A stretch of 64,000 nucleotides of DNA from Inia geoffrensis (GCA_036417435.1 CM070904.1:42256408-42320407); one strand, 5' to 3'; shown: positions 11,414-23,790, counted from the stretch's first letter. Notes: generated by a model from the letters alone, not told the origin. Numbers and translations: made by a program.

Positions 11414-11458
11414 CACACAAACATATGTTTTATATATATATATATAGTATATATGTAT
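11373..11458. repeat. (AT)n-(GA)n-(TA)n compound microsatellite
   Basis: AT run 11373-11393, GA run 11393-11413, a short spacer, then TA run 11430-11458. Likely length-polymorphic. Confidence 0.95.
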
Positions 11459-11545
11459 AGCTGAATTGCTGTGCTGTACACCTGAAACTTACATGATATT
11501 GTACATCAACTATACTTCAATAAAAAAATTTTAGAAAAAAGAAAA
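11459..11545 (+). mobile_element. L1 3' terminal fragment
   Basis: GCTGTGCTGTACACCTGAAA then ACATCAACTATACTTCAATA and an A-rich tail match the last ~80 bp of artiodactyl/cetacean L1 3' UTRs. The neighbouring microsatellite probably expanded from the L1's own TATATA tract. Confidence 0.75.
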
Positions 11546-11735
11546 TGCAGTTTCCATGCCATCTCTAGCTGCATGGCAATATATAGAGTGGGTACACCAT
11601 AGTTTATTTTACTATGAAAATTAATTAGAATTAATTAATGAGAAAATTAACAATATTACATTATTAATAGATTTAAAGTATTTCCAATTATATCATGAAA
11701 GATATCTATGAGTAGAATAAAATAGTAATGAAGGG

Positions 11736-11885
11736 TCCAAGCAGGATTTGAGGCAGACAGATCTAAGTTCAAATCCTGGCTCAGCTACTTAGGAGCTCTG
11801 CTGAAAAGTGAATTATATGACATAAGTAAAGCCTGTCACATGGTAAGCAATTAATGAATTAAAGCTATTATTATAATACAGTTTT
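11736..11885 (+). mobile_element. MIR element
   Basis: AGATCTAAGTTCAAATCCTG GCTCAGCTACTTA, then a deletion, then GCAATTAATGAATTAAAGC: MIR order with a diverged centre. Confidence 0.65.
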
Positions 11886-12480
11886 TTTTAATTTCAAAAT
11901 ATTGTGTTATCATATATGCCCTGGGATTGGGTTTCTTGGTTAAACAATCTAAGCATTTATAAGGTTTTTCATAATATTGTCAGATTACTCTCCAAAGTGG
12001 CACACCAATGGAAGCTTTCACCAGTGTTATACGAGAAGTGATCCTCAGCAACACTGGGTGTTCTCATATTTTATAGCTCAATAGATGAAAATGTTACCTC
12101 ATTTTACCTTTAATTTTTGAGCATTTAGCAACATTATACATTTTTAAGCATATATTAATCATTGGTACCTTTTAAATAAATTATCTGTCCATGTCTTTTG
12201 TACATGTTGGAGTCCTATCAATTTATATAACTGCTTTAAATATTAAAGTTATTAATAATTTGTCATATACGTAGTTAAATAACTTAGTTTCTCTAGTTTT
12301 AAACTGGTTCATAATACTCCTGATTTTAAGAAATTTTATATTTTTCTATAGTCAAAACTATTATTCTATTTCTTTATGAATTATTCCTCCCTTATCTAGA
12401 AATTGGAAAATAATTACCTTTTATTTCTTTTAAGTCTATTAAGTTTGACACTGTTCAGTTACCTTTTTAATCCTGATATT
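11886..12480 (-). mobile_element. L1M (L1ME-like) ORF2/3' fragment, antisense
   Basis: Reverse-orientation L1 words: TTACTCTCCAAAGTGGCACA, CAGCAACACTGGGTGTTCTC, TTATCTGTCCATGTCTTTTG, then a T-rich stretch typical of antisense L1 ORF2. Very old and unreadable as protein. Confidence 0.7.
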
Positions 12481-12904
12481 TTGGTTTATGCTGTTCAATG
12501 AGAATCCAAGTTGAATTTTTCTCCAAGTAGCTAAACAAATGCCCAAATAAGATTTATGAAATGATCGCTCTCTTTCTCATCGACTCACAATGTCTCCTTT
12601 ATGATGTATAAAACTTTTATACATAATAAAGTTTAATTTTACAAAGCACTAATATTTGTCAAAGATATTATCCATTGTACCTGGTCTGCTTTTGGAAGAA
12701 GAGCCACAATTAAAGCCTCTGCAACCCTCCCCAGATTGTCTCCCTTACCTACTGGGCTGTGGAGATTTCCAAGAAAGAAGGATGCACAAAGGAGGATAGA
12801 GAGTAACAGAAAAAAAATTTTCCAAATTTTAATTCACCATCAGTCCCTTCCTCTCACTTTGCCCACAATAAACCTACATCACTAATGGAATGAGGTAGAA
12901 GAGA
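12481..12904. other. Unassigned non-coding stretch
   Basis: Nothing recognised. Confidence 0.5.
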
Positions 12905-13105
12905 GGTAACATTTACCAAGGGCTTACACTGTTCCAGGTCCTTTTGTCCTCTCAAAACCCCATGAGATAGACATTCTCTCCTAACTTTGCAATTATGGAA
13001 ACACGTTGGGCAATTTTAACTAAACTGCCCACCACTGTATAATCGATAAGTAGCCCAAACAGAGTTTGAATCTAGGTCACTCTGAATCAAAAATCATGTT
13101 TGTTG
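12905..13105 (-). mobile_element. MIR element
   Basis: TTTACCAAGGGCTTACACTG, CCCCATGAGATAGACATTC and GTTTGAATCTAGGTCACTC in reverse MIR order, about 200 bp. Confidence 0.8.
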
Positions 13106-14166
13106 AAAAATACCCTTAGTTGGAAAGAATCAATCTCTCTCTCTCGTGATCATTCCTTTCCTGGAATAATATTATTTTCATAATTGCAGACTGCATAGAG
13201 CATAGACTATAATTTGGAGCTTTTATACTTTTCAAGAATAAAAGTGCATGTGAAGTTGAAGTGATGAGAAGGAAACACTCTCATGGCTGAGATGAGGGAA
13301 CCCTGAAACAAAGGGTGTGGCTGTCCCACAACAGGTTAGATGAGGATGCGACATCTCAACAGATCACCAGGGTTAATGAGGATAACATTAGGACCAGGTA
13401 ATACTAGTTATAACTTAAAGGATGCAAGTTCAATGTGAAACAGAATACTAACAATGGACATTCCCTCTTTACTAATGCCAACGGTGATCAAAGCTTAAGA
13501 CCCTGAGAGCCTCAACCCAGGTGAATGAAGAAGGTAAAAGAATCCTGATTATGACAGTTTCCAACATGAAGTGACTGAATGATCAGTCAGATAAACTTGT
13601 CTCAATTTTTAGATTTCATTTTCTGTATGATGAAGAAAGGGGGTTAAGTTCCAAAAACTTACATAAGCTACAAAAAAAAAATTGTAAAATGTATGACAGA
13701 CACTCGTGGAACTGAGCCCCACTCAAATTAGGTTAAAATAAGAGACTACTGTGAGGAATAAAGGCACAGCCAGCCTGGAAGTTCACTGGAAGGGAGAACG
13801 AGAAATTGGAAAATGAGGCTTCTCTCCGTCTCAGAGAGACGCAGACCCCCCTTCTCATCTTCTCCTTGGGTGGCTGAGTGCTGCACCCTCTCCTGGCCTC
13901 ATCGTGGATGAGGACGAAGAGCTGCTCTGCTGCTGCATGGAAAGGCCTGCTGTCAATCAAGAAGTCTCCTGCTCATACCAGTGGCTCCTGCCATGTCAAA
14001 TTCCATTTCCTCGTTCCTTGCTTGACATTTCTGACTTAATGCACTCCTACTGATTTCTTACTCATTTCAGTCTTCCTTTCTCTTTGCCAGACTTTTTCGT
14101 CTATTTTATACCCCAGTGTAAATGTTATTTCCATTGTCATTTGGTGGAGATAAAACCCATGTATTC
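13106..14166. other. Unassigned non-coding stretch
   Basis: No repeat recognised. Around 13790-13960 the sequence is GC-richer and open for 75 codons on the - strand, with no domain and no splice context. Confidence 0.5.
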
Positions 14167-14198
14167 TGTGTGTGTGTGTGTGTGTGCGTGTGTGTGTA
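14167..14198. repeat. (TG)n microsatellite
   Basis: About 15 TG units with one TGCG interruption, followed by ACACATATATATGG. Confidence 0.95.
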
Positions 14199-14220
14199 CA
14201 CATATATATGGTATATATAA

Positions 14221-15442
14221 CACTGGACTTATGGATTTTATGTGGTGAATACAATTCTCGGTCCAAAACTTATGTTTTACAAGAAGTGTAACATATGTCT
14301 TTTTCTGTAATTCAGCTTACTTTCTATTTCGAGTTTCCATCCTGCCACAGCGGCGGAAATTCAACATTAACCAGTTTGTGTCCACACTCTTCCCTTTCCC
14401 CAGGATTATGGCAAAGTTCTAGAGCCGCATGTAGTGCCAAGAAATTGGAGTTACACTCCCCAAAATCTTCCATTTGCCCCCTCCAGATTCATTCTTGACC
14501 CATCTCCACTCTACTCTGTCGTGGAGCCTAAACTGAATAGAGTGCATGAACAAGGTTCCCTTCCCTCTGGCTTCCAGATGGAATCAGCCTTCTTTCTGTG
14601 CTCTTTTTTCTTCTAGTTTCTAGAATCTTGCTCTCTCTTCATCCCATCGGGCCCAGCAGTGATAACAGCTCCGCAGCTGTAAGCCCCAGGTTCCTGCACT
14701 CTACCCTGTGCCCACACCTTTGTAATCACTCCTCTTGTAAACAATCCCTCCTCAAATTATCCTATTGTGATAGTGCCAGCTGTTTCCGGCTGTGATACAG
14801 TCTTAGATGGCCACTGTCCACATAGCAATTCTGAGAGACCTTTCATTCTGTCTGGTTCCTGGTATTCAGACCACAAGGTTTCTGCAGCAACATCCCTCAT
14901 GTTTGTCCACTTCACCCTGAAGGTCTTGTAACTCTCTCTGCTGCTGTTTCCATGCTGCACTGGGGACAGAGATGTCTGTGGGGCTGTCAAGATGCTGTCT
15001 GCCTAGACCTTGTGTATACTCACTTGCTCTCTGCATCTAGGGTTGCAAAATGCAGGGAGATCCCATCTGTGCCTACACACTTCCTCCTCCTACTCTGTCA
15101 ACCTTATGCAACCCACATCAGGGGACAGGTTGGACTGGTAAAAGATGGGGGGAAAAGGGAGGTGTATAAAATACTGAGTAAGAAAAAATAAATGTTATAC
15201 TATATAGAAGTGTGTTAATATAGACATTTAAACATCACCACCCTGTAACAAATCCATGAAAGCGAACATTTACATGGCCACTAGAACCATCCAGCTTGTG
15301 AGTTCCAAAAATAAGGATTTAAACATTCCTATTGCCAAATGCCAGGCTCTTCATTTATATAGAAAATTATATTTTGAAAAGCACTCTGTATATAGAAACT
15401 CATTGGATCTTCAACCTTAAGAAGGTTAGAAGATATACTCTC
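14221..15442. other. Unassigned; old LTR- or LINE-like patches
   Basis: CAGGTTCCTGCACTCTACCC and TTATCCTATTGTGATAGTGC (about 14690-14790) resemble words from old interspersed repeats that I cannot name. Short frames overlap on both strands without protein features. Confidence 0.35.
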
Positions 15443-15817
15443 TGTTATAGGCTGAACTGTGTCCCTCCAAATTTTATATGTTGAAGTCCTCACAATGTGA
15501 TATTTAGTTATAAGGTCTTTAAAGTGGTAATTAAGTTAAAATGAGGTCTTTAGAGTGGTTCATAATCTAATACGGCTGGTGTCCCTGTAGGAAGAAGAAA
15601 TTTGGACACAGACATGCACACACAGCAGAAAAATTATCTCTGGGCAGAGGGAAAAGACGGCCATCTGCAAGCTAAAGAGAGAGGTCTCATAAGAAGAAAC
15701 CAACCCTGCCAACACATTGATCTTGGACTTCCAGCTCCCAGAACTACGAGAAAATAAATGTCTGTTGTTTAACCCACCCAGTCTCTGGTACTTTTTTACA
15801 GCAGCTCTAGGAAACCC
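15443..15817 (+). mobile_element. MLT1-type MaLR solo LTR
   Basis: Starts TGTTATAGGCTGAACTGTGT and ends AATAAATGTCTGTTGTTTAA CCCACCCAGTCTCTGGTACT plus GGAAACCC, the typical MLT1 beginning and end in order. Internally diverged. Confidence 0.85.
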
Positions 15818-16439
15818 ATCCACTTCATTCAATAGATCAAGAAACTGAACTTTTGAGAGGTTAAATAGCCTGTCAAAAAGTCACAATTGTTTTACAGTAG
15901 ATTTACTTACAATAAATCATTACACTAGTAATTCCAACACTTAAACCCAGGCTACCTCGCACCCTATAATACATCTCTCGTGAGATGACTGCAAAGGGCT
16001 CTGCAACTGTACAATATTATTGTCATATGAGCATATGCATGAGAATGTACATCTGCAGGCTTAGGCCACCAGGTTGTGGCTGCCTCCAGCTGGCTTCCAG
16101 ACTCCCTGCTCCCCTCCTTCCTCCACTCCATCAGCTGCCTTTCCACTCCTTTTACACTCCCTGTCAGCTCCTGAATTGCAGGTCCATTCAGAGACTGTAC
16201 AAAGAGGGAAAGAGGTGAGGGAGGAAGCCAAGAGCAGCAAGGGAAATGCATTGAAATACTGTGAGGCACATAAAGGAGAGGACACTCTTGAACGTGTTAA
16301 ATTCCCCACATGTGGCCAGTCTGTAGAGAATGAGGAAAAGCAACAGGAATTTCCTGTTTCGTTTGGAATCCAAGCACAGACAGTAGATACTGTGAGTGCA
16401 GTAGGGTTAAAGGAGAAGACGGAAATGAGAAAGCTTGGG
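15818..16439. other. Unassigned stretch with a 161-codon open frame
   Basis: 16074..16559 (+) is open for 161 codons and is the longest frame outside L1. It overlaps open frames in other registers, ends inside a MIR, and shows no domain, signal peptide or splice context. Probably chance. Confidence 0.5.
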
Positions 16440-16560
16440 TTATGGTCTCAGATTTGTGGATTCCCTATCAGGGACTTTGGGCAAATTACCTTAATTATTG
16501 GGCTTGTGTTTCCTTACCACCGAAATGACCAAGGTATATTCAAGGTTTCTTCTATTTAAT
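16440..16560 (+). mobile_element. MIR fragment
   Basis: ACTTTGGGCAAATTACCTTA followed by TGTGTTTCCTTACC matches the MIR core in forward orientation. Confidence 0.6.
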
Positions 16561-16662
16561 ATTTGGTGAGATGTTTACCTGACACCGTAATGTGCTTTTA
16601 CGTGGAAGTATAAAATCATACCATATGGTTCAGCTGCCATTTGAACCTCAGTGTCAAGTTTT

Positions 16663-16886
16663 TTTGTTTGTTTGTTTTTTAATTTATTTTTTTTGCAGGA
16701 CGCGGGCCTCTCACTGTTGTGGCCTCTCCCGTTGCGGAGCACAGGCTCCGGACGCACAGGTTCAGCGGCCATGGCTCACGGGCCCAGCCGCTCCGCGGCG
16801 TGTGGGATCCTCCCGGACCGGGGCACGAACCCGTGTCCCCTGCATCGGCAGGCGGACTCTCAACCACTGCGCCACCAGGGAAGCCC
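16663..16886 (-). mobile_element. CHR SINE, short GC-rich form, antisense
   Basis: Reverse of the internally deleted CHR type (GGCCTCTCACTGTTGTGGCC ... CCACCAGGGAAGCCCC). Flanked by CAGTGTCAAGTTTT at 16649-16662 and 16887-16900. Low divergence and many CpGs mark it as young. Confidence 0.95.
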
Positions 16887-17054
16887 CAGTGTCAAGTTTT
16901 GATGATCATGGGGAGTGAGGTTTCAAAAATAAAAGAATAATCCCACTGTTAATAGTGTTATTATAAAATCAACCTTTATTCCAATATCAATAAATTAGGG
17001 GACATTTTGATTTATTAACTTATTTAACTGTAACCATAGAAAAATGCTCCATTC

Positions 17055-17165
17055 AGTTATTCATTCATTTAACCAAAATTGAAGGAACAACTACTGTGGG
17101 CTAAGTACTTACTATGCATTCCCCTAGGCACTCCTAGTCTCTTCAGTGGGAAATAGTACATTGTG
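17055..17165 (-). mobile_element. L2 LINE 3' end, antisense
   Basis: ATTCATTCATTTAACC then TGGGCTAAGTACTTACTATG: reverse of the L2 terminal sequence. Confidence 0.5.
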
Positions 17166-18054
17166 GAAAGTGCTGTGGGTTGTGTTAGAATACGGGCAAG
17201 CTCAGAGCAGCATGACAACTTATGAAAGGGCAAAAGAACACCTAGCTCCACTCTTTCAAGGAGGATGAATCAAACTGTATCAAGACAAAAGAGTTCATTT
17301 GCACAACATCCCAGAGAGGGCTGGACATAGTTTAGGAATTATAAGAAAATAGAAACTCAGTCTATCAAAAGGGCTGGGTAGTTTAAAGACTAAATCATAA
17401 AAGACTCTCAAACACCGCTTATAAATGAGCTCAATCACAGTAAGCTAAATTCCTTTGCTCTTTGTTACTATTATAAAGGTTTCCAAAAGATGTGAATTCT
17501 ATGTCAATCCCCAGTATTTATTATATCTTTCCTTGCTTTGGGAAGCAAACATGGCTGGAATCACAAAAAAATTAAATCTGGAAAGGATCTTATAAATCAG
17601 CTGGTTCAACTCACTCACTCAGAGATAGACTGACTGCTCCCAGGTTTCACAGCAGCAGAGCAAAATATAGATCTCAAGTATGTGGACTCCCATGTCAATG
17701 ATTTTTGGGTTCTCCTACTGAACTTCCCTGTGCTTCCCACCAGCCATTATACATAAACTCCCGGGAAAAAAGTCAAGCATTCTCTGTCATTCAGTTAACC
17801 AAGCAATCAATCATTTAGGAAGCATGCCAGACCTAACTATATATGCCTTGGAATCAACCATGACTATGTGCCAGTTGTGCTGCTATATATATTTATCTGC
17901 TTATTCCATATTCTGAAATATCCCTTCTGTTGGAATTGTCTCAGCCAGAAATATCCATGAGTGGGAACAGTTACAGGACATTGCAAGAATTTCCCCAGAG
18001 CCAAGTGAGGGAGTGGAGAGCAGCAAATGACACTGAACAAGGATTCACAGTTCA
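17166..18054. other. Unassigned; weak MIR-family patch
   Basis: About 17570-17700 (AGGATCTTATAAATCAGCTG GTTCAACTC) resembles an old MIR3-type SINE, weakly. The rest is unrecognised. Confidence 0.35.
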
Positions 18055-18260
18055 TTTGGCAAACATTTCATGAGCATCTAATACATGTCAGGCACTGTCC
18101 TAAGCAGCACCAGTGAAAACTAAAATAAGTGTAATAAGATACCACCCTAGGCTACATGGTGCTTGTCTACTGAGTAAAACAGACAATAAGCAAAGAAACA
18201 AATACATGTAACTATAATGTCAAACAACAATAAGTGTATGGCAAACGTTCAAAACACAGG
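18055..18260 (-). mobile_element. L2 LINE 3' end, antisense
   Basis: ATTTCATGAGCATCTAATAC, TGTCAGGCACTGTCCTAAGC, AAAACAGACAATAAGCAAAG: the reverse-complement L2 terminus in order. Confidence 0.7.
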
Positions 18261-18734
18261 AAGTGAAAAAAAGTTTTAAATTCTGAAGGAACAGAAAGTG
18301 CAGTAAGAAGAAACTGTAATGACTCACTTCCAGAAAAGAAAGATGCTTGGATATATTGCAGCCTTTCATATTCACCTTCCTCTGCCATGGAGTCATTCTT
18401 AGAAACATAGTGGGAAGAAGTAGGAGGCACTCTCAAATTTCTTCTGGAGTGTCAAGAACCACCTTCCAAACTCTGATCAGACTGGTTTTTAGAGAGACAT
18501 AAAGCACTTTCTTCCCAAGCACCCGGCACTTTCTTATCCAAATACAGTGTTCCATGTGTTTTTACACTATTGGGCAGTGTGTCTTGTAACATTCCTAGAG
18601 GATTTCATGGCCCCCTTTGAATATCTGATTTAAAATAGAGACCTTCCCTCCCCAAAAAACCCACAAGTACCTACACAGAATATGCTGCATTTAACATCAG
18701 GGGCTCGTTGAGGATCATCAATGATCATCCTACT
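18261..18734. other. Unassigned non-coding stretch
   Basis: Nothing recognised. Confidence 0.5.
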
Positions 18735-18815
18735 GAAGACTCAGGCCCATATCAGATCAATTAAATCAGAATCTCTCAGGATGAGGTTCAGGAATTGGTG
18801 ATGTTTAAAATCTCA
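18735..18815 (+). mobile_element. MER5-like fragment
   Basis: AATCAGAATCTCTCAGGATG then AGGAATTGGTGATGTTTAAA matches the centre of MER5. It is cut at its 3' side by the next SINE. Confidence 0.55.
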
Positions 18816-18819
18816 GATA

Positions 18820-19153
18820 GGGACTTCCCTCGTGGTGCTGTGATCCACCTGCCAATGCAGGGGACACGGGTTCAAGCTTTGGTCTGGGAAGATCCCACAT
18901 GCTGTGGAGCAACTAAGCCCGTGCACCACAACTACTGAGCCTGCGCTCCAGAGCCTGCGAGCAACAACTACTGAGCCCACGTGGCAGAGCTACTGAAGCT
19001 GACGCACCTAGAGCCTGTGCTCCGCAATAAGAGAAGTCACCGCAACCACATGCCACAAGATAGAGTAGCCCCCGCTCGCCGCAACTAGAGAAAGCCCATG
19101 CATAGCAACGGAGACCCAATGCAGCCAATAAATAAATAAATTTATTTTTAAAA
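18820..19153 (+). mobile_element. CHR SINE, long form
   Basis: Starts GGGACTTCCCTCGTGGTGC and ends GCAGCCAATAAATAAATAAA. Imperfect target repeats AAAATCTCAGATA (18807) and AAAACTCTCGGATA (19154). Internal copies of CACAACTACTGAGCC are present. Confidence 0.93.
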
Positions 19154-19419
19154 AAAACTCTCGGATAATTCCAATGAAGTTCCTGATCTTCATGCATTGC
19201 AAGTCTGGCTTTACTGAATTAAGAAGAGAAATACTTTAAACTAAACCCAACTGATCAGAGTTATTCATTTATCTGAACTCAAAGGCCAGTAATTCAGATG
19301 ATTCTGAATAGTCCTAACATTTTACAGAATATATGAAGAACAGAAAACTTATCAATAAATAGGTAGTTGGTTTCCATATATGGGTCCAAACACAAATACC
19401 TGTGAGCAAAGATTCTTCT

Positions 19420-19500
19420 TACTTCTTCCTAGAATTACAGTACCTAGTGTAGAGCTTGGCACATATGAAGGCTTAATTAATGTTTGCTGAGTCAACCACA
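19420..19500 (+). mobile_element. L2 LINE 3' end
   Basis: ACAGTACCTAGTGTAGAGCT TGGCACATATGAAGGC then TTAATGTTTGCTGAGTCAA. Confidence 0.6.
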
Positions 19501-19619
19501 CCATTTTGGTCCTTCCTTCCTCCTTCAAACACCCTAGGGAAGAAAATGTCATGATCACTCAGTACGTTGTCTAATGAGGCATTTAACTGCACCCTTGAGA
19601 AGCAATACTATTGAATACA

Positions 19620-19840
19620 TTCTTTCATTAAAATATTGATTATCTACCATGTGCCAAATATTATAATTGGTGCTGGGGATGATAATGACAATTTAATCCT
19701 TTTAAAATCATTCCTGACATTTTCTTTTAATCGATTATTAGAAATTAGTGCTAAGAAGATTAAGAGATACTCAAGACCACAGAGTTAGTCTGTGGTGGAG
19801 GGTAAACTGGAACTCCTATCTTCCAATTCCCAATGTGGTG
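19620..19840 (-). mobile_element. MIR element
   Basis: GATTATCTACCATGTGCCAA then, after a gap, CAAGACCACAGAGTTAGTCT and GTAAACTGGAACTCC, in reverse MIR order. Confidence 0.65.
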
Positions 19841-20309
19841 CTATTTTGGGGAGAGCAAAGTGTGTCACTTTTATTACGTATAAATTTAAAGTAATGAGAC
19901 TAATTTTAACAGCAGATAATCATGTAAGAAAGTCACAACTTGTATCAATCTATATAGAGGACCTTTCCAGTTCTATCAGTCAGTTTTGTGTAAGCAACTA
20001 TGGGATTAGAAATAGACTTTTTTTCATGTGTGGGTTACAATGAATTTTGAACTTAGAGCAAATAGTATCAAGTTCTGCATAAATGTAAAGAAAATCGTCT
20101 CTGAGACTCCAGGAGAATAAGTGAGGTATGCAAGGCAAAGAGTAAGTTGAGACTGGCACACAGGTTTATGAAGAATAGAAAGGATATGCTGATTTCAAAA
20201 TGAGTCTCTAATCTCAAACAAAAATATGCAATTGTTCAGCAATTTCACTTATTCATATAGATTACTGTGAGAATGTATAAAATTTAGGTGAACCCCCCCC
20301 CTAAGTAAT
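19841..20309. other. Unassigned non-coding stretch
   Basis: Nothing recognised. A nine-C run lies at about 20292. Confidence 0.5.
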
Positions 20310-20720
20310 TACAGATACTAATCACCTCTCTGACCCCATCTCCCACAGCTCTTCCTCTTGTTCTCTATTCTCTAGCAGCTTCAACTTTCTAATGGTACCT
20401 CAGGAAAGCAAAGTCGACCCACTTGGGCATTTCTATATGGACTTGTCTTTCCCCAATGCTTCCTGAGGGCATTCCGTCCCTCTTTCAATCTCTGCTTAAT
20501 ATCTCTCCCAGAGAGTACTTTGCTGACCATCCTACCTGAAACTGAGTTCCCAGGCCTCACCATCCCCTATGCCCCTACACTGCTCTATGATTTTCTTCTG
20601 AGCACTTAACACTCCCCCAAATTATTTTTAATTTCCTTGTTTACACAGTGGTCTCTTCCATTAGTGTAGGAAGGCAGAATTCTGGCTCTCTCTGTCATTG
20701 CTGTGTTCCTTGCAAATAAT
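20310..20720 (+). mobile_element. L2 LINE 3' region
   Basis: A diverged L2 order: CATTTCTATATGGACTTGTC region, TACTTTGCTGACCATCCTAC, CTGAGCACTTAACACTCCCC, then TTGCTGTGTTCCTTGC. Assigned from overall order rather than strong identity. Confidence 0.5.
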
Positions 20721-20829
20721 TCTAAAATCTATATAGAAACACAAAAGACTCTGAAGAGCCATCTTTAACCTCCCACTTACATTGCATAATTGTCAATTTC
20801 TCCCCTTATGTTCACTAATATTTGCTTTA

Positions 20830-21450
20830 TATATTTAGGTGCTCTATGGCAGCTTTATTCTTAACTGATAAAGCTTGAAAGCAACCAGAATGTCCTTCAG
20901 TAGGTGAGTGGTACATCCAGACATGAAATATCATGCAGCACAAAAAAGCAATAAGCTATCAGGCCATGAAAACAAATGGAGGAAACTCAAATGCACATTA
21001 CTGAATGAAAGAAGCTGATCTGAGAAGACTTCATGTTAGCCAATTCCAACTATAAGACATTCTGGAAAAGACAAAACTATGGAGACAGTAAAAAGATCAG
21101 TGGTTGCCAAGATCTGGGGGAACGATAGGTGAACAGGCAGAGCACAGAGGATTTTTAGGGCAGTAAAACCATTCTGTATAATACTATGATGGTGGATACA
21201 TGTCATTATATATTTGTCAAAACCTGTCAAGTATACAGCACCAAGAGTGAACCCAAATGTAAACTATAGATTTTGGATGATAATGATGTCAATGTAGGTT
21301 CATAAATTGTAACAAATGTAACACTCTGATGTAGGATGTTGAGAGTGACAGAGGCTGTGCATGTGTTGGAGTAGGAGGCATATGAGAATTCTCTGTAGTT
21401 CCTACTCAACTTTTCTGTGAACCTAAAAATAGAAAATACATTTTAAAAAA
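20830..21450 (+). mobile_element. L1M-type LINE 3' end
   Basis: AAGCAACCAGAATGTCCTTC, ATCAGTGGTTGCCAAGATCT, GATGGTGGATACATGTCATT, TACTCAACTTTTCTGTGAAC and an A-tail: an old L1 ORF2 end plus 3' UTR. Confidence 0.85.
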
Positions 21451-21454
21451 AGAA

Positions 21455-21830
21455 ATTAAGCATTGACACTTGCTATGATGTGTATGAACCATAAAAACGT
21501 TATGCTAAGTTAAAAAGCCAGTCACAAAAGACCACATATTGTATGATTCCATTTATTTGAAATGTTCCCAAATGGTAAATCTATAGAGGCATAAAGTAGA
21601 TTAGTGTTTGCCATGGCCTGGCGGTTAAGGCGCAATGGACAGATAGTGCGAATGGCTATGGATTTTTTTGGAGGGAGAGTGATGAAAATGTTCTAAAATT
21701 AGATAGTGTTGATGGTTGCACAATTCTGTGAATATACTAAAAAGAAATGAATTGTACAGTTTAAATTGGTGAGTTTTATAGGATTTGAATTCTATCTCAA
21801 AAAAGCTGCTATACTAAAAAAAGACTAGCT
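21455..21830 (+). mobile_element. Second L1M-type 3' end
   Basis: TATTGTATGATTCCATTTAT, ATTAGTGTTTGCCATGGCCT, TGATGGTTGCACAATTCTGT, ending in A-rich sequence. It sits right after the previous L1M tail in the same orientation, a tandem pair of old L1 3' ends. Confidence 0.85.
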
Positions 21831-22394
21831 TTAAAAATACTTTGTGCAAGGATAGCTTTATCATATTAAGCATATAGGCTTAACCATAAGTCAATGTATA
21901 AGCATGGCACTTAGATAACTTTGAATCCACTGGCTCCACCATTTGCTTTCTTTGTGCCTGCAGACAATCACTTGTCTGCAGATTGAGATAACCCTCATAG
22001 CATAGCTGAGCAATTTAATACAACATCACAGAAAAAGCACCTGGTGGGGCTTTCCTCACTTTGGAGAATGAAATTACAAATACGTAAGAGGAGAAGGCAA
22101 AAACTAATCTTGTGTTACTGGACTGGAGTCAGAGATATCAGTATGAATTCATGTTTAATATATTTGCAGATAGATATGAGAATAACTATAGAAATATGTG
22201 TATACATAGTTTAACATACATACAGATATTTCCTAGTAGCCATCAGCACACCTAGTGTTCAGATCTGAGTTTCTGAATACCATTTTCCAATAAAAGGAAC
22301 TAAGATTCCCTGAAGAAATGGAAGATACTAGAATGGGAGCAGGGAAAATACAGATAAGTCTGACCATGTGAAAGTGCTTTTTAAAAAAATAATA
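21831..22394. other. Unassigned non-coding stretch
   Basis: Nothing recognised with confidence. Confidence 0.45.
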
Positions 22395-23371
22395 AAGGAT
22401 GACTACATGGCAAAAGGACACCAAAGCCAACCTGAAAGAGCTCTAAATGGCCAGAGCTGGAACAGCACAACAAAAAAGTTAGTATTAGACTATGACCCCC
22501 CAAAACAAAGTAAATATCCATGAGCCCAAAGTGATTTACAGAAATGATTGAATCCATAAATAAATTCGGGAGGAGAAATGTTTTTTACAAAAGAATTCCA
22601 ACGGATAAATAGAGAAGGAATGAGGGGAATATAACATCACCATTAGACACAGCAACACCTGCTGCAGGCAAGATCTGTAGATGAATGCTCAAACTGATGG
22701 GGGAAGCTTTATGGAGTAAGCGGTAACCTTGAGCTACCCTCAAAGTATTGCCCCCCAAATATTTATGAATTACAAGGGTGATTTTAACATTTGTTTACAA
22801 ATGTATAGTAACTTTCCTGTGAAGAACCCTAGCAGACACCACCTCAACCGAGTGATTAAGGTTTACACCCCAGTTGTAAGTTATGCTGAGATCATGTACC
22901 CCTGATAACATGACATGACGTGAAAAAAAGGACATATCAGCTCTGTAGTATTCTTCCCACCCATAACCCCAGTCTAATCATGAGAAAACATCAGATTAAA
23001 CCCAAATTGAAGGACATTCTAAAAATACCTGACCAATACACTTGAAAATTGTCAAGATAACAAAGAATAAGGGAAGATCTGTCATCGGTTGGAAAAGACT
23101 ATGACAACGTGATGACTAAGTGCAATGTCTAGTATCTGGATTGGATCCTAGAACAGAAAAAGGACATTAGTGGAACACTGGTGAAATCTGAGTAAAGTCT
23201 ACAGTTTAGATAATAGTGTACAACGTTCATTCTTAGTTTTAGTAAATGTGCCATGGTTATGTAAGATGTTACTATTAGGAGAAGCTGGATGAACATTATT
23301 CAGGAGTTCTGTGTACTATCTGTACAACTGTTCTGTAAATCTATAATCACTGCAAAATAGAAAAGTTAAAA
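22395..23371 (+). mobile_element. L1M 3' UTR (L1MC/ME-like)
   Basis: A long L1 3' UTR pattern: AAAGCCAACCTGAAAGAGCT, AACCTTGAGCTACCCTCAAA, AAAAATACCTGACCAATACA, ending ACAACTGTTCTGTAAATCTA plus an A-rich tail. Confidence 0.75.
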
Positions 23372-23790
23372 AACAAAACAAGGACTTGGCCTGCTATACA
23401 TGCTCAATAAATCATCCTCAGTATTCTACCCTCTTGCTAGCTATCACCACAGCCTTCTGGGGTGACACCTCCCGAACTAATTAAACAATCCACTTTCCAC
23501 TTTTCTGTGAACCCCCTCCCCAGCCTCAAATCCCTTTAGTTATAATGGGAAGACTCCAGCGAATCACAGTAGCCAATGTGATGCTTCCTACCACATGCAT
23601 CCTATGCCCTGCCTGGTCATAACTGATTGGACCAGGAACGGGCATTTGACCTAAACTGAGCCGATGAGCCCTTCTTTAGGGAAATTGAGATTCCAGGTAC
23701 TTCTGTCTGATTTTTTGAATGGAGGAGATCTACTTCAGACCTCTTAGAATCTATTTTCTAATATCTGTCCTGCGAAGCAGGGAAGTCATT
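23372..23790. other. Unassigned; likely an old repeat
   Basis: TGATTGGACCAGGAACGGGC then TAAACTGAGCCGATGAGCCC recalls a common ancient mammalian repeat that I cannot name with confidence. Confidence 0.35.

Noticed and set aside
13733..13960. 75-codon - strand frame in a GC-richer patch
   Set aside because: No start context, domain, splice sites or related sequence recognised.
16074..16559. 161-codon + strand frame outside L1
   Set aside because: Overlaps other open frames, ends in a MIR, has no domain or splice context; its length is within what chance allows in 64 kb on six frames.
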